NCBI GenBank assembly: GCA_023415935.1
Contig: JAEZIX010000113.1
Location: forward strand, 1-55,111
DNA length: 55,111 nt
Reading direction: 5' to 3'
Source: Cyanobacteria bacterium OH_CDB_20
GTDB taxonomy: Bacteria; Cyanobacteriota; Vampirovibrionia; Gastranaerophilales; Gastranaerophilaceae
Made by a program: the position numbers and the translations under genes. Under the pieces are notes generated by a model. That model had not been told where the DNA came from and did no database searches. It saw only the letters and a list, made by a program, of their open reading frames with translations. Shown here in pieces: positions 52,963 through 55,111 of the stretch (position 1 is the stretch's first letter; every line of letters begins with the position of its first letter).

Positions 52963-54245
52963 TGAGTGCAATAGTAAGTAACGTCATAAATGACTCAATA
53001 GCAGAAGAATTGGAGCTTGAAAAAGGCGACGTTCTGCTAAAAATTAATGGGATTATCCCAAAAGATTATATTGAGTATAAATACCTTTTAAATTCAGAAG
53101 AAATTGAGATTGAAATAAAGCGCAAAAACGGCGAAATTGAAATTATTGAAATCGAAAAAGATTATGAAGATGACCTTGGAATTGTCTTTGAATCTGCCAT
53201 TTTCGACAAAATAAAACCATGCCTGAACAAATGCATTTTCTGCTTTGTTGACCAGCAACCAAAGGGCTTGCGAGATTCTTTATATATAAAAGATGATGAC
53301 TACAGGCTTTCTTACCTTCAAGGCACCTATGTAACGCTTACAAACCTTACAGAACAAGACAAAAAAAGAATTGAAACACAGCACCTTGGGCCTTTGTACG
53401 TTTCTGTTCATACAACAAATCCCGACCTGAGGGTAAAAATGCTTAAAAACCCGAAAGCAGCAAACATTATTGAAAATTTAAAATGGTTAAAAAAGATTGA
53501 TATCCCAATACACACACAGATTGTGCTCTGCCCAGGGTTAAATGACAAAGAAGAGCTCGACAGAACGCTAAATGATCTTTATAAATTCAAAAACATTGTA
53601 AATTCGATTGCAATAGTTCCTGTGGGAATTACTAAATTCCGAAAAGAAAAACTAAATACAATAAATAAAGAAATTGCACTCGATACAATTGCAAGAATTG
53701 AGAAATTTAATAAAAAAGCACGAAAAAATATAGCATCAGCTTCAGATGAGTTTTTTATAAAAGCAGAACTTCCTATTCCTGATAAAAAGTATTATTCTGA
53801 TTTCTCTCAAATAGAAGACGGAGTCGGCGCAATAAGACTTTTATTAGACGATTTCAATAAGAGAAAGAAAAAACTCCCAAAAGAAATTAAAAACAAAAAA
53901 TCTTACACATTACTTGCTTCTCAGGCTTCTTTTGATTGCTTAAAAGAAATCCAAAAAGAATTAAATAAAATTAAAAATTTTAATATTGATATTGTTGAAA
54001 TCAAAAGTGACTTCTGGGGGAAACACGTAAGCGTTGCAGGGCTTATAACAGGCTCTGATATTATAAAACAACTTAAGGGAAAAGATATTAAAAACCTTGT
54101 ACTTCCTACAGTTATGATAAGGCCTTATACAGAAGAGTTTTTAGACGGAGTAACCGTTTCTGATATTGAGAAAGAACTTAATTGCAAAATAACAATAATA
54201 AATGATATCTATTCAACAAAAGAAATTGTTAATCTAATAAAATAA
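52962..54245 (+). CDS. DUF512 protein with PDZ and radical-SAM-like Cys motif
   Basis: This 427-aa protein has an N-terminal PDZ-like domain (about 1-60, with GDVLLKINGIIP), the CLNKCIFC motif at 87-94, a TIM-barrel middle (TQIVLCPGLND, VSVHTTNP) and the DUF512 C-terminal domain (about 285-425). The order is that of the cyanobacterial FeS oxidoreductase-like proteins (TIGR03279 type). Its role is unknown. It shares an overlap with padR and ends in a terminator. Confidence 0.9.
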   Translation: MSAIVSNVINDSIAEELELEKGDVLLKINGIIPKDYIEYKYLLNSEEIEIEIKRKNGEIEIIEIEKDYEDDLGIVFESAIFDKIKPCLNKCIFCFVDQQPKGLRDSLYIKDDDYRLSYLQGTYVTLTNLTEQDKKRIETQHLGPLYVSVHTTNPDLRVKMLKNPKAANIIENLKWLKKIDIPIHTQIVLCPGLNDKEELDRTLNDLYKFKNIVNSIAIVPVGITKFRKEKLNTINKEIALDTIARIEKFNKKARKNIASASDEFFIKAELPIPDKKYYSDFSQIEDGVGAIRLLLDDFNKRKKKLPKEIKNKKSYTLLASQASFDCLKEIQKELNKIKNFNIDIVEIKSDFWGKHVSVAGLITGSDIIKQLKGKDIKNLVLPTVMIRPYTEEFLDGVTVSDIEKELNCKITIINDIYSTKEIVNLIK

Positions 54246-54276
54246 AAGCCGCCTTCAAAGATAAAAGCGGCTTTTT
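54244..54276 (+). terminator. Rho-independent terminator, bidirectional
   Basis: AAAAGCCGC (54244-54252) and GCGGCTTTT (54267-54275) form a 9-bp stem with a 14-nt loop, and a T-run follows on the plus strand. The minus strand also has T-rich DNA after it, so it can serve both convergent genes. Confidence 0.8.
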
Positions 54277-54293
54277 ATTAATTATTAAAATTA

Positions 54294-55111
54294 TTATGTT
54301 ATATCTTGTATTGCTTTGCTATCGCCTTCAACAGATTCTTTAAGCATCTTCTTAACGATGTCGCTCTGTGTATCAAGCATCTTAACAACAGTTTCAATAT
54401 TTTTAACTTTATTTGTCAAAATAACGTCAGCATTTGACTGGATATTACTTGTTACCTTTTGGTACGCAGCTAATGCAGCACTACTTGTACCTTGAAGCAA
54501 GTTACCTGCAACAGTAGAAGCAAGTCCAAACGTACCCATATAAGGTGACATAGCCTGCAAAATACCGCCCCATCCTGAGATAACACCAGCAGTAGGAAGT
54601 ACCCAGTTGTTACCCATGCCAAATCCCGCAACAGTACCTGCGCCGTATGCAGCAGCATTAACGCCTGCCATGCCGGCTATATCAGAAACAGCGGTTAAAG
54701 CTGATGCTCCACCTGTTGCAACACCTGAGGAGCCTCCGCCAAAACTCCAAGAAATAGGAGCTGCACCACTTGGGAAGCCTGAAAAACTACCTAAAGAGCC
54801 AATACCAAATGCAGAGCTTCCGCCATCAACGGTTGAAGTTCCACCTGACATAGGTGACCAGTAGGAAGTACCCGGAACATTTAAACTTGTTGACCCGCCC
54901 ATAGAACTCATAAATGAGCTTGGGGCTATAAGTCTTGCAAGCTGCCACAAGAAACTTCCTGCTGTACCAAAACCCGCACCGTCAAGAGCAGAACCGCTCA
55001 CAGTGATATCTCTTAATCTGTCATAAGTTTCAAATAACTGGGCTTTAGCATCAGAGCTTGCGCTTCCAAATTTATTTGAAATGACCAAATAACTATCATT
55101 TTTGTAACTCA
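54294..55111 (-). CDS. Gly/Ser/Ala-rich hypothetical protein, cut by the window end
   Basis: The frame runs to the window edge with no stop, so the N-terminus is missing; the TTG at 55088 is not a convincing start. The visible part (272 codons plus stop) has a helical start (KAQLFETYDRLRDITVSG), a long low-complexity Gly/Ser/Ala/Thr region with hydrophobic patches, and a helical C-terminus (ASTVAGNLLQ and later). No charge-rich or catalytic motif appears. It could be a phage structural, surface or membrane-active protein. Family unknown. Confidence 0.6.
   Translation of the reverse strand, partial: SYKNDSYLVISNKFGSASSDAKAQLFETYDRLRDITVSGSALDGAGFGTAGSFLWQLARLIAPSSFMSSMGGSTSLNVPGTSYWSPMSGGTSTVDGGSSAFGIGSLGSFSGFPSGAAPISWSFGGGSSGVATGGASALTAVSDIAGMAGVNAAAYGAGTVAGFGMGNNWVLPTAGVISGWGGILQAMSPYMGTFGLASTVAGNLLQGTSSAALAAYQKVTSNIQSNADVILTNKVKNIETVVKMLDTQSDIVKKMLKESVEGDSKAIQDIT

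Overview
This AT-rich window (my estimate is about one third G+C) reads as chromosomal DNA of a diderm, fermentative bacterium of the non-photosynthetic sister lineage of Cyanobacteria (Vampirovibrionia/Melainabacteria, order Gastranaerophilales, gut-associated). That placement is an inference. It rests on a single fused LptF/G-type permease next to lptB, a PDZ/radical-SAM/DUF512 protein of the type known from Cyanobacteria, an ADP-forming acetate-CoA ligase, and many lineage-looking hypothetical proteins with a short N-terminal leader. Gene starts mostly have AGGAG-type ribosome sites. A minority instead have a TATAAT-like box exactly 6 nt before the ATG and look leaderless.

Layout. 1-2.5 kb: accessory-looking DNA with a phage-tail-fibre-like protein and an unrecognised 397-aa protein, separated by two imperfect direct repeats. 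2.6-10.4 kb, minus strand: a YbgC-type thioesterase, a PilZ protein coupled to a TPR protein, an M16 protease pair (one active, one lacking the zinc motif), LipM, and a second TPR protein paralogous to the first. 10.6-18 kb, plus strand: envelope-related hypotheticals, a TPR/lytic transglycosylase, and two tandem paralogous hypotheticals whose first member has its ribosome site inside an 11-bp hairpin. 18-24 kb: a UvrD/PcrA helicase divergent from lptB-lptF/G-NAGPA-type glycosidase, then ychF. 24-31 kb: tRNA-Arg(CCG) downstream of a tiny two-repeat protein and abutting a GNAT gene remnant; a membrane protein pair; RNase P RNA; a matrixin-like protease with a Cys-rich partner; alr; and a hypothetical with a Cys/His/Asp triad. 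30-38 kb: nadK-recN, a membrane HEIGH metalloprotease, and the operon grpE-dnaJ-propeller-O-methyltransferase. 38-49 kb: a GNAT-like protein, proBA, GT2-yidC-queA, membrane protein-miaA, and a uridine-kinase-like protein. 49-55 kb: a small secreted protein, ADP-forming acetate-CoA ligase with a Cys-rich tail, a TatD-associated radical SAM protein, PadR-DUF512, and a Gly/Ser-rich protein cut by the window end.

Most of the window is housekeeping: envelope export (lptB, lptF/G, yidC, transglycosylase), proline and D-alanine synthesis, lipoylation, tRNA modification (queA, miaA), RNA processing (rnpB), repair (recN, uvrD) and chaperones. The unusual content is the set of unrecognised proteins sharing a short N-terminal leader and a GD[ST]FT-like motif, a possible cysteine-hydrolase effector, the tRNA-flanking remnant, and the leaderless-promoter arrangement. 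No CRISPR array, insertion sequence or complete prophage is visible.
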